A stretch of 9,885 bases of DNA from Lachnospiraceae bacterium (GCA_024684155.1 JAIKXK010000064.1:1-9885), one strand, 5' to 3'. Positions 1 through 7,290 are shown, numbered from the stretch's first letter. The notes: a model not told the origin generated them from the sequence alone. Program-made: numbers and translations.

Positions 1-1286
1 TCAAAGTACTTATCAATTTCTAAACGCTCAATAGGATCTCCACCATAGAGCCAGTTTTCCATTACCATAAAGGCATTGGTAAGCCCCATAGGATCTCCGC
101 CATAGTCTCTTTCTTTGCTAAAAAATTCCAGTCGATCCAAAAGAGCTAACAGCTGATTTTTATCCAATCCTTTTTCATATACTTTTTTTAAGGTGTCCTG
201 TAAAAATTCTTCCACCTTTTCATTTTCTTTTGAATTTGTATTTTTAATTACAAAATGAATGTATGGCTGATATACTCCATCATTGACAAAAGCTGAAATA
301 TCTCCACCTAAATCCTTTGATAAAATTGCTTTCGTTAAAACGGCTTCGTTAGAATCTGTTAAATAATCTGCGAGAATTCTGGCAATGGAAATTTTTTTCA
401 AATCGCAAAACTTGCCAATTCCATAACCCACCCCGAGATAACCGTCTTTTTTCCCTTTTTTTAATACCGCATATTCTTTATTTAGATGACGACCATTGGT
501 GGGAGTTTGAAATTTAAAACTCCAATCCACTTCCTTCTTATCAAAATAACTTAAATACTTTGTATCTAATAGCTCTAACATCTTATCAATTTCCAAATCA
601 CCATCTAAATAAATAATGGAGTTGGATGGGTGATACACCTTCTTATGAGTATTCTTAAATTCCTCATAGGTTAAATCTACAATCTCATCTGGATTTCCAC
701 CAGAGACAAAGCCATAGCCTGTATCAGGAAAAAGTGCCTCTGCCATAAAATCATCCATCAGGGAATCCACCGTGGAATTTGCTCCACGCATTTCATTTAA
801 AACTACACCATTAAAAACAGGAACGTTTCCTTCCTTTTCAAACTCATAATGCCATCCCTCCTGCAAAAAGATGTTTTCCTCTTCTAACAGCTTTGGAAAA
901 AATACGGCATCCATATAAATGTTTACCAGATTCTCAAAATCTTTTTTATTACGACTAGAGATTGGAAACATGGTCTTATCTGAAAACGTCATAGCGTTTA
1001 AAAAGGTATTGAGAGAGGTTTTTAACATCTCTACATAGGGTGCTTTCCCTGGATAATTACGAGAACCCTGAAGCACGGAATGTTCCAAAATATGGAATAC
1101 ACCGGTACTGTTTTTGGGGATGGTTTTAAATGTAATGGAGAAAGTTTTATTCTCATCATTATTTTTCATCCAACCAAGTTTTGCCCCGGTTTTTACGTGT
1201 TCCATTTCATAGAACACTCCCTGCAAATCAGGTACTTCTCTTATATCTAAAAGCTGAAACCCCTGTATAACCGAACCAATTTGCAT
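1..1286 (-). CDS. M16C (PreP-type) zinc metallopeptidase, N-terminal part, cut by window edge
   Basis: About 428 N-terminal residues are visible; the rest runs off the left edge (family members are usually about 970 residues). The inverted zinc motif HxxEH is present as HILEH at residues 65-69: H65 and H69 bind zinc and E68 is the catalytic base. The third ligand is expected at E165 in VVLNEMRGA, 96 residues downstream, matching the spacing in presequence protease. Further family features are the SVLQGS stretch after the zinc motif and a WLYGGDP segment near residue 415. This family forms a closed chamber that degrades unfolded peptides of moderate length; no signal peptide is seen, so a cytosolic role is inferred. 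It is the last visible gene of the operon. Its ATG directly follows the TAA of the thioredoxin-FTR fusion gene, with AAGGAG nine bases upstream. Family assignment is firm; substrate unknown. Confidence 0.93.
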   Translation of the reverse strand, partial: MQIGSVIQGFQLLDIREVPDLQGVFYEMEHVKTGAKLGWMKNNDENKTFSITFKTIPKNSTGVFHILEHSVLQGSRNYPGKAPYVEMLKTSLNTFLNAMTFSDKTMFPISSRNKKDFENLVNIYMDAVFFPKLLEEENIFLQEGWHYEFEKEGNVPVFNGVVLNEMRGANSTVDSLMDDFMAEALFPDTGYGFVSGGNPDEIVDLTYEEFKNTHKKVYHPSNSIIYLDGDLEIDKMLELLDTKYLSYFDKKEVDWSFKFQTPTNGRHLNKEYAVLKKGKKDGYLGVGYGIGKFCDLKKISIARILADYLTDSNEAVLTKAILSKDLGGDISAFVNDGVYQPYIHFVIKNTNSKENEKVEEFLQDTLKKVYEKGLDKNQLLALLDRLEFFSKERDYGGDPMGLTNAFMVMENWLYGGDPIERLEIDKYF

Positions 1287-1865
1287 TTATACATACTCCT
1301 TATAATACAATTTGCAGTGACAGTATCCCTCAAAAGACTCATCTGCAATTTGATCTCTAAACTCCTTACACATACATTTATTTTCCGGAGTCTTTCTGGC
1401 ACGACATGGGCAATACCCATTTTTTGCCTTTAAGCCTTCTTGAATTTCACGTACTTTATCTGCATCTTCATTTAATCTTACTTTTGCTTTTTTACCTTCA
1501 CGGTTTATCCCTTGTTTTACTTCTTCCACCTTTGGTTGCTCCTTTACATCTTTTCCATAATACAGCTCCGTCAGTGCCTTTAAAAAATCCTCTTTTTCGT
1601 GATAGCCCTCGTAGCGATAAAATGTTCCATCTTTTCCAATAAATAAAGTTGGAGTGCTATCAATCATAAAGCGGTCTCTAAGCCCCGGGCAATGATCCAG
1701 ATTTACCTTGATAAAATTCATTACAGGAAATGCCCCTTCTACCTCTAATAGGGTTGGAAGCAGAGAACGACAAGGTCCACAATGAGTGGTATAAAAATCT
1801 ACCAAAAATAATCCTTCTTCGATTAAAGAATCAAAGGTCTCATCAGTTGCTTCTTTAATTGCCAT
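1287..1865 (-). CDS. Thioredoxin fused to a C-terminal FTR catalytic-like Fe-S domain
   Basis: A 192-residue two-domain protein. Residues 1-105 are a thioredoxin fold with active site CGPC (C29, C32), a THCGPC context instead of the usual WCGPC, and a cis-proline at P72 (STPTLF). A charged linker (about 105-145) follows. Residues 150-192 carry three CxC motifs, CPC (152/154), CMC (164/166) and CHC (182/184). This is the six-cysteine pattern of the catalytic subunit of ferredoxin:thioredoxin reductase. In that family four of these cysteines bind a 4Fe-4S cluster and two (here by alignment C154 and C184) form the redox disulfide. The protein may therefore take electrons from ferredoxin and reduce its own thioredoxin domain; this is inference. 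An upstream ATG at 1886 is open in frame, but ATG 1865 is preferred: it has AAGGAGG at the right distance and gives an N-terminus (ATDETF) matching the paralogue at 2643-2954. Confidence 0.9.
   Translation of the reverse strand: MAIKEATDETFDSLIEEGLFLVDFYTTHCGPCRSLLPTLLEVEGAFPVMNFIKVNLDHCPGLRDRFMIDSTPTLFIGKDGTFYRYEGYHEKEDFLKALTELYYGKDVKEQPKVEEVKQGINREGKKAKVRLNEDADKVREIQEGLKAKNGYCPCRARKTPENKCMCKEFRDQIADESFEGYCHCKLYYKEYV
1296..1301 (-). promoter_or_regulatory. Ribosome binding site of the M16C peptidase, inside the preceding gene
   Basis: AAGGAG lies nine bases before the ATG at 1286 and within the last codons of the thioredoxin-FTR fusion gene. Stop and start abut (TAAATG), so the peptidase is probably translationally coupled to the redox gene. 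Confidence 0.7.
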
Positions 1866-1867
1866 CT

Positions 1868-2623
1868 TTAATCCTCCTTCTGCCACGAAAACTCTACCTT
1901 GTCCTCAATAAATGCTTTGATAGGTTCTATGGCACGCATCATCATTTTTTCGCACTCACTTATTTTAGAGAAGCACTCATCCTCTTCTCCTAAGGAAAGC
2001 ATCATATAAAACATGCTAAAGAATTCTTCCTTTTGATATACCAGAGATTCTTCATCCTCTTCTGACCAAGGATACATCCCACGATATTTTAAAAACAGTG
2101 CTTCCACCTCATCATTGTCAATTTCCCACAGGCTTTCTTCCTGCCAAAGATCAAAGATTTCCATGGCAAAGTACAACACGTATTCTTTGTGATAAAAATC
2201 CAAAAAATAATTCTCTAAATAAGTTTTATAATCGGAAAATGTAGAAACACCTTCTAGCATCAGGCTCTTTGCAAAGTCATCATCCAAATCTGGAAGACAT
2301 CTTTTCTTTATGGAAAGGACCTTTTCTGTTTTTCCATTTACAAGGATTTCATCCCCTACTTTTTTTCCAAGAAGATTATGTTCCACCGTTTCATCAAAAT
2401 AGAAATATCCGACATGAACCATAATCTCACCATCATTATGAGATAGTTCTACAATGGAATCTTTTTCTACCACCTCTTCTTCTACAAAATATCTGTGAGA
2501 AAGACGTTCTGCTTTTAAGGTGGTTTCTATTTCGTGTTCAATATCCTCTTTTGTAATTTCAATGGTCATATTTGGGAGTGTAAGATACTTATAATCCACT
2601 CCTTTTACCAATCTACTTTTCAT
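1868..2623 (-). CDS. Trigger-factor-like protein B (no ribosome-binding domain)
   Basis: A 251-residue acidic protein resembling the middle and C-terminal parts of trigger factor. Residues 20-40 look like the ITKEDIEHEI helix that precedes the FKBP-type domain. Residues 45-107 resemble a shortened FKBP-type peptidyl-prolyl isomerase domain (VVEKDSIVEL, then LLGKKVGDEI). LPDLDDDFAKS at 110-120 is the characteristic link into the helical C-terminal chaperone domain, which fills the rest. The N-terminal ribosome-docking domain with its GFRxGxxP loop is missing, as is a signal peptide. A free cytosolic chaperone, not a nascent-chain factor, is therefore inferred; isomerase activity is doubtful because the domain is reduced. 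The N-terminus (MKSR, then VDYK) and C-terminus (KED) match trigger-factor-like protein A, so the two are probably paralogues. It starts 19 bases after thioredoxin A with a modest CGGAG site, and ends two bases before the thioredoxin-FTR gene. Confidence 0.78.
   Translation of the reverse strand: MKSRLVKGVDYKYLTLPNMTIEITKEDIEHEIETTLKAERLSHRYFVEEEVVEKDSIVELSHNDGEIMVHVGYFYFDETVEHNLLGKKVGDEILVNGKTEKVLSIKKRCLPDLDDDFAKSLMLEGVSTFSDYKTYLENYFLDFYHKEYVLYFAMEIFDLWQEESLWEIDNDEVEALFLKYRGMYPWSEEDEESLVYQKEEFFSMFYMMLSLGEEDECFSKISECEKMMMRAIEPIKAFIEDKVEFSWQKED
1873..1879 (-). promoter_or_regulatory. Ribosome binding site deciding the thioredoxin-FTR start
   Basis: AAGGAGG sits in the final KED codons of the upstream trigger-factor-like gene, seven bases before ATG 1865. 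It rules in favour of this start over the in-frame ATG at 1886, which would overlap the upstream gene by 19 bases. Confidence 0.75.
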
Positions 2624-2642
2624 ATAAATACTCCGGTTTCTT

Positions 2643-2954
2643 TTAGTAAATTAATTCCCCAATGATGGATCTAAGTTCCTCTTCACTAATTGCACCCAGT
2701 TCGTGTTTTACGATTTCACCATCTTTGTAGAAATATAAATCTGGAATACCATCTACACGGAATTCATCCGAAGTCTTAGGACACTCATCTACATCTACTT
2801 TCACAATGTTTACAAAAGGCATTTCATCTTCAATGGTTTCTAAAACGCGACCAATTTCCTTACAGGGTCCACATGTCTTTCCAAAAAAATCTACCACTAC
2901 GGCACCTTCTGCTACCATATCCTTAAATGTTTCATCTGTTGCATATTCAATCAT
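2643..2954 (-). CDS. Thioredoxin A
   Basis: A single-domain thioredoxin of 103 residues, the standard family length. The active site is CGPC (C28, C31) preceded by threonine (KTCGPC) where classical thioredoxins have tryptophan. The cis-proline is P71 (DGIPDLYFYKDG). No signal peptide or lipobox is present, so it is cytosolic and expected to reduce or isomerise disulfides through a reductase encoded elsewhere or through the neighbouring FTR-like fusion. A third cysteine, C58 in a DECP motif, replaces the asparagine common in the DENP motif of classical thioredoxins; the same change occurs in the fusion paralogue (DHCP). The gene begins two bases after trigger-factor-like protein A, whose last codons supply its ribosome site. 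Family identity is firm; its partner is inferred from context. Confidence 0.95.
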   Translation of the reverse strand: MIEYATDETFKDMVAEGAVVVDFFGKTCGPCKEIGRVLETIEDEMPFVNIVKVDVDECPKTSDEFRVDGIPDLYFYKDGEIVKHELGAISEEELRSIIGELIY

Positions 2955-2956
2955 GT

Positions 2957-3817
2957 CTAATCCTCCTTTACAAATTCTAATTTACTTTCAATATAGTTTT
3001 CTATTTCTGATGTATCCAAGGTATCCTCATCCTCAAAGGATAAGGTGGAGCTATCTACATTTTGTGTAGCCGCTACCCAAAGGAGAGTTGCAATCTGCCA
3101 CTCAATTCCCTGACGTACCATTTCTTCCATATCTTCTCTGGAATCTGCTCCTGCATAAACTTTGAAATCCTCGTCCGTAAGCTCATCAAAATCTTTTCCG
3201 ATTTCTTCTTTGGCACCTTCTTTAAACATCTCCATCTGACGACGAAATTCTTCTTCAATTTCATCTTCATCAAAATCAAAATCACTATGAGTTAAAACAT
3301 ATTCAATTACTTCATCAATGGCATCAAATCTGGCATCTATTTTTTGCGCTTCCATACTTTTTTCATCCAGGTAAGCTTCTAATTCTTTAATGGAAGTAAT
3401 ATGCTTCATCTCATCAATATCTTTCACATAGGCACGAATGTTTTCGTCTGTAGGTTCAGGGAATACATATCTTGTAATAGACAATACTTTTGTTACTACT
3501 GTTTCTCCATCTACTACTAATTCTTTTTCTTCCTCTTTTTTCATTCCAGGAAGCTGAGACTCTAATTCTTTGCTATACAAATTATTTCCAACAGTAACCG
3601 GAACCATTTTTTTATTAAAACGTTCTATGTTACTTTTTACACAAAGGGTAACAATGTCACCCTTTGCGATTGTTTCAGGCTGAATGGATTTTTTACTTTT
3701 TCTTACGGCCTGATGTAAGACCTTGTCGATTTCATCCTGTGATACATGTTTTAATACTTTTTTTGTTTCAAACTCTACTGTTTTATAATCTACTAGACTG
3801 TTAATCTTTGATTTCAT
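2957..3817 (-). CDS. Trigger-factor-like protein A (no ribosome-binding domain)
   Basis: A 286-residue protein similar to trigger factor from its FKBP-type domain onward. A helix with VSQDEIDKVL (25-34) is followed by an FKBP-like region at about 50-117, with KGDIVTL, VTVGNN and LESQLPGMKKEEEKEL in the family order. A helical, acidic C-terminal chaperone region (118-286) ends with the pattern MVRQGIEWQIATLLWVAATQ seen near the end of trigger factors. The N-terminal ribosome-docking domain is absent; full trigger factors are about 430 residues, so this is not the cell's main copy. No signal peptide is visible. It begins eight bases after the second ABC gene, with AGGAGG overlapping that gene's TAG stop, and is coupled to thioredoxin A downstream. 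Client-protein holding or folding for the operon's substrate is inference. A SurA/PrsA-like foldase is the main alternative but lacks support because there is no export signal. Confidence 0.8.
   Translation of the reverse strand: MKSKINSLVDYKTVEFETKKVLKHVSQDEIDKVLHQAVRKSKKSIQPETIAKGDIVTLCVKSNIERFNKKMVPVTVGNNLYSKELESQLPGMKKEEEKELVVDGETVVTKVLSITRYVFPEPTDENIRAYVKDIDEMKHITSIKELEAYLDEKSMEAQKIDARFDAIDEVIEYVLTHSDFDFDEDEIEEEFRRQMEMFKEGAKEEIGKDFDELTDEDFKVYAGADSREDMEEMVRQGIEWQIATLLWVAATQNVDSSTLSFEDEDTLDTSEIENYIESKLEFVKED
2962..2968 (-). promoter_or_regulatory. Ribosome binding site of thioredoxin A, inside the preceding gene
   Basis: AAGGAGG lies seven bases before ATG 2954, within the KED-stop end of trigger-factor-like protein A. 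The arrangement is almost base-for-base the one at 1873-1879, supporting a common origin of the two junctions and translational coupling in each pair. Confidence 0.75.
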
Positions 3818-3825
3818 AACTCCTC

Positions 3826-5538
3826 CTAATCAGCAAGTGCATACACAAACTTCTGTAGTGTTTCACTTTCTCCTAAGGTCTTATCTTTTGGACCATAGGC
3901 TTCTACTTTACCCTCATTAATTACTACAACATTGTCTACCCGCTGTAACATTCTCATATCATGGGTAATCATAACTGTGGTACGATTTTCCATTAATTTC
4001 AGCAATGCATCAATCACACTTCGTTCGGAATAAATGTCCATGTTACAGGTTGCTTCATCTAAAAGCAGATAAGCTGGATCTAACATAAGAGCTCTTGCAA
4101 TAGCAATTCGCTGTCTTTGTCCGGTACTTAACTTCACTCCATTTTCTCCAACCATGTAGTCATAGCCTTCTGGGAATCCATCCACAAATTCATCTACACA
4201 GGCAAGTTTTGCTACGGCTAATACTTCCTCGTCTGATACTTCCCGATCCATTCCATAGGTGATATTATCTCTAATACTTCCATCAAATAGCTGTGGTTCC
4301 TGAAGAACATAAGCCATACTCTGACGCCATTCATCTAAGTGAATGCTTTCTACATCATCTTCACCAAACAGAATCTTTCCTTCATTCGGCTCATAGAATC
4401 GTTCAATTAATTTAAAGATGGTGGACTTACCACTTCCGTTTGGTCCAACAATGGCAGTTACCTTTCCTTTTGGAATTTCAAAGCTTAGCTCATTTAAGGT
4501 AGGCTTATCATCATAACGAAAAGATACCTTGTCAAAAACAATATTTTCGTCTTCTCGGTCCATACCATACTCACGTTTTACCACTTCTTCTTTTTCATCC
4601 ATTAAGTTGGCAATATAGAAAAGTGTTCCGTTGTAATACATAAAACTTGTATAAGTAGAAGGTATGGTAGAAAGCTGCTGGTATGCCATAATAATATAGC
4701 TTTGGAAGGCAGCCAGTCCTGCAATATCAATGGTTCCCTTTCTTACAAGTGGTACACCTAAAACAAAGACCATAATGGTTACAATATTTGTAAGAGAGCC
4801 TGAAGTAACTCCACCAATTAAAGTCAAAATGCTTTTATAAATATCTGCCAGGTAGTATTCCTTAATAGCCTGTTTACTTCGAATAAGCTCGCTTTCTTCT
4901 GAATGCATCTGTTTAATCTGTTCCAAATAACTTAAATGCTCAGCAAAGTAAGCCGTAAGTTCACTATCTGCTCTTCTTAATCTTCTTTCACGAAGGAACA
5001 TTAACCAGCCTTCCAATAAAGTGAAAAGAATCATTACAATGATTAAGGCCGGAACTAATGCCACCATACTTGGATCTAATTCACCAATACTTGCAGATGT
5101 CATAATGACAGAAAAAATACCTGTAATAAAGGATACGATGGAATTAATAAATCCATCCATATTCATACAGTCATTATTGATCCAGGAAACAAGATTGGAA
5201 GCATTCTTTTCATATTGTTTCATAGGCAAACGAAGGGAATGGGCTACCATCTTTTTTTGTAGTTCCCTTGTTACCATTCCAGCTGCATAAAAGCCTGGAA
5301 CATTGCAAACAATTTCTACCATACAGTTAAGCAGGGCAAAGAAAAAATATCCTGCCAAAGTAGCATTGTCCAGACTACCGGTTTCTAGTTTTGAAAAATA
5401 AGGAACATATAATAATGCTACCTTTGTGTTAACGATTCCAAGTAAAATCTGAATTACATATAAATGCCAGGGAATCGTAAACTTTCCTAAAAGGGAAAAG
5501 GTTCTTTTCCACATGCCTTTTGTTTCTTCTTTTTTCAT
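3826..5538 (-). CDS. ABC exporter half-transporter, second subunit
   Basis: A 570-residue type I ABC exporter half with an N-terminal six-helix membrane domain (about 20-315) and a C-terminal nucleotide-binding domain (about 330-570). Visible motifs are Walker A GPNGSGKS (365-372), Q-loop LQEPQ, signature LSTGQ (470-474, altered from LSGGQ), Walker B LLLDE with catalytic glutamate E495, and switch histidine H526 in ITHDM. The D-loop is also unusual (TCNMD instead of SALD). No C39 peptidase domain precedes the membrane part, so it is not a leader-cleaving peptide exporter. It starts two bases after the stop of the other half-transporter, with a ribosome site inside that gene, so the two very likely form a heterodimer. 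Substrate unknown: peptides, lipids, thiols or drugs are all possible for this architecture. Family firm, heterodimer likely. Confidence 0.95.
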   Translation of the reverse strand: MKKEETKGMWKRTFSLLGKFTIPWHLYVIQILLGIVNTKVALLYVPYFSKLETGSLDNATLAGYFFFALLNCMVEIVCNVPGFYAAGMVTRELQKKMVAHSLRLPMKQYEKNASNLVSWINNDCMNMDGFINSIVSFITGIFSVIMTSASIGELDPSMVALVPALIIVMILFTLLEGWLMFLRERRLRRADSELTAYFAEHLSYLEQIKQMHSEESELIRSKQAIKEYYLADIYKSILTLIGGVTSGSLTNIVTIMVFVLGVPLVRKGTIDIAGLAAFQSYIIMAYQQLSTIPSTYTSFMYYNGTLFYIANLMDEKEEVVKREYGMDREDENIVFDKVSFRYDDKPTLNELSFEIPKGKVTAIVGPNGSGKSTIFKLIERFYEPNEGKILFGEDDVESIHLDEWRQSMAYVLQEPQLFDGSIRDNITYGMDREVSDEEVLAVAKLACVDEFVDGFPEGYDYMVGENGVKLSTGQRQRIAIARALMLDPAYLLLDEATCNMDIYSERSVIDALLKLMENRTTVMITHDMRMLQRVDNVVVINEGKVEAYGPKDKTLGESETLQKFVYALAD

Positions 5539-5540
5539 AA

Positions 5541-7283
5541 TTATGCCTCCCCTCCTGCAAATTCACGTAAGAACTGATTTGAAGCTTTTACCTCATCTAC
5601 ACTTCCTTCTGCTGCAACACTTCCATCTTCAATCACTACTACACGGTCTACAAGTGGAAGGATACATGGGGAATGTCCAATCACGATTAAAGTTTTATGT
5701 TCACAAATTCCTTTGATTGCGTTGATTAATTCACCAACTGCATAAGCATCCAAGGCTGCTGCCGGTTCATCTAGAATAATATATGGAGCATCGCTTAAGT
5801 ATGCTCTCGCTAAGCTTAATCTTTGTCTTTGTCCACCAGAAAGATTTGAGCCATATTCAGAAAGCAGAGCGTCTAATCCCTCAGGGAACTGTTGAACAAA
5901 TTCATAGGCGCCACTCTTTTTAAGAGCCTCTATGATATCCTCATCTGTTACATTTTCATATCCATAGGCAATGTTTTCACGAATGGTTCCAGAGAAAATC
6001 ATTTCATCCTGGGCTACCATAACAAACTGTTTTCTGTAATCTGCCAAAGCGTAGTCTTTTATATTTTTACCACCAATGGATACCTCACCATTTTCAGGTT
6101 CATACAAACGCATAATTAAATTTAAAAGGGTTGTCTTTCCTGAACCGCTGACACCTAATAAAGCAGTTTTGGAATTGGCAGGAAAGATTGCTGAAGCATC
6201 GGAAAATACCTTTCCTTCTTCGCTGTATCCAAAGGAAATATTTTTCACTTCAATATCTCCGGAAAGAGGTGTTTCAATGGCTTCACCCTCTTCCGATTCC
6301 ACCTGAGCATACATAATTTCTGCCACACGATCGGAAGTACCCTGAATTACCTTTAAATTTCCCCAGTACATCATGAACTCTTCAATGGCACCGGCAAAGG
6401 TACTTGAAAACATAAAGAATCGGATCCAGTTTTCTGTACTAATACCACCATTTCGAAGAAGTAGTGCACCAACAAGGGTAATTACTACTGCCTGAATTAA
6501 GGCTACTGCAGTTTCTGATAGATTCTGAATCTGCTGAATCCAGCTTCCTTTAATGCTGATTTTGTATAGACGGTCTATTAATTCATTTCCTTCTTTGGAC
6601 TCTCTATCTTCTCTGGCAAAGGCTTTTGCCAAGGGAATGTTTGTAATCATTTCAGCAAGACGCTGGGTAAGATTTGCGTGTAAAAATGATTCCCTTTCCG
6701 ATACAGAAAAATTAATACGACCAAAAATGAATGCCATAAAGACTTGAAGGGGAATAAAAGCAATTAATATTACTGATAATCTCCAATCATAAGAAAACAC
6801 CATGGAAAAAACCAATACTGCCTGATAAGCCACAAATGCTATGGGTAGTACCACAAGCATGATGGTGTCACTTACCACAGTAGAATTATTTACCACTCGA
6901 TAAATGGCTTCTCTCGGATTTTCCTCTCGAAAGAAAGACATTGGTAGCTTTAGTATTTTCTTTGTTAACACCTCTCGCATATTGCGATTCATCTTTGCGG
7001 TAGTTACTCCGCTAATTAGTACTACAAGATTTGCCAGCACCAGGTTTAATACCATAATACCAATCAGCTTTGTTACCAAGCCTACACTAACATCTCCTGC
7101 AAATAGTTGTGCCGTAAGATCTGTTTCATCCACGCCTAAGTTAATAAAGAATAACTCAGCAATAATGTAGACTACAATACTGATCCAGGGCAGGTGACCG
7201 TGAAACATGACGTACATGAAGCGTTTCCAGGTCCCTTTTTCTTGTTTGAACGTAAGTTGATCTCTTTTTTCTTCTTTTTCCAT
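5541..7283 (-). CDS. ABC exporter half-transporter, first subunit
   Basis: A 580-residue half-transporter with a membrane domain at about 30-310 and a nucleotide-binding domain at about 343-580. Motifs are complete and canonical: Walker A GVSGSGKT (377-384), Q-loop VAQDE, signature LSGGQ (481-485), Walker B IILDE with E506, and switch histidine H537 in IGHS. With its altered-signature partner at 3826-5538 it probably makes an asymmetric heterodimer: its LSGGQ would complete the partner's ATP site, and the partner's LSTGQ would complete its own. It is the first gene of the operon and has the strongest ribosome site, GGAGGAGG at 7291-7298, seven bases before the ATG. No C39 protease domain or substrate-binding protein gene accompanies it, supporting export over import, although siderophore importers with exporter-like folds exist. 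Confidence 0.95.
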   Translation of the reverse strand: MEKEEKRDQLTFKQEKGTWKRFMYVMFHGHLPWISIVVYIIAELFFINLGVDETDLTAQLFAGDVSVGLVTKLIGIMVLNLVLANLVVLISGVTTAKMNRNMREVLTKKILKLPMSFFREENPREAIYRVVNNSTVVSDTIMLVVLPIAFVAYQAVLVFSMVFSYDWRLSVILIAFIPLQVFMAFIFGRINFSVSERESFLHANLTQRLAEMITNIPLAKAFAREDRESKEGNELIDRLYKISIKGSWIQQIQNLSETAVALIQAVVITLVGALLLRNGGISTENWIRFFMFSSTFAGAIEEFMMYWGNLKVIQGTSDRVAEIMYAQVESEEGEAIETPLSGDIEVKNISFGYSEEGKVFSDASAIFPANSKTALLGVSGSGKTTLLNLIMRLYEPENGEVSIGGKNIKDYALADYRKQFVMVAQDEMIFSGTIRENIAYGYENVTDEDIIEALKKSGAYEFVQQFPEGLDALLSEYGSNLSGGQRQRLSLARAYLSDAPYIILDEPAAALDAYAVGELINAIKGICEHKTLIVIGHSPCILPLVDRVVVIEDGSVAAEGSVDEVKASNQFLREFAGGEA

Positions 7284-7290
7284 TAACTTT

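Noticed and set aside
1866..1886. An in-frame ATG at 1886 that would extend the thioredoxin-FTR protein by seven residues (MAEGGLK).
   Set aside because: It overlaps the upstream coding end, has no suitable ribosome site, and the extension is exactly the read-through of the AAGGAGG site that serves ATG 1865; the paralogue also starts at the matching position.
1406..3295. Open frames of 77-87 codons on the plus strand opposite the redox and chaperone genes, and a 70-codon minus-strand frame inside trigger-factor-like protein A.
   Set aside because: They are low-complexity, hydrophobic or lysine-rich antisense/off-frame translations fully inside well-supported genes, without recognisable domains or ribosome sites.
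5021..7170. Several plus-strand open frames of 64-89 codons opposite the two ABC genes.
   Set aside because: All lie within conserved ABC exporter coding sequence and show no family features of their own.
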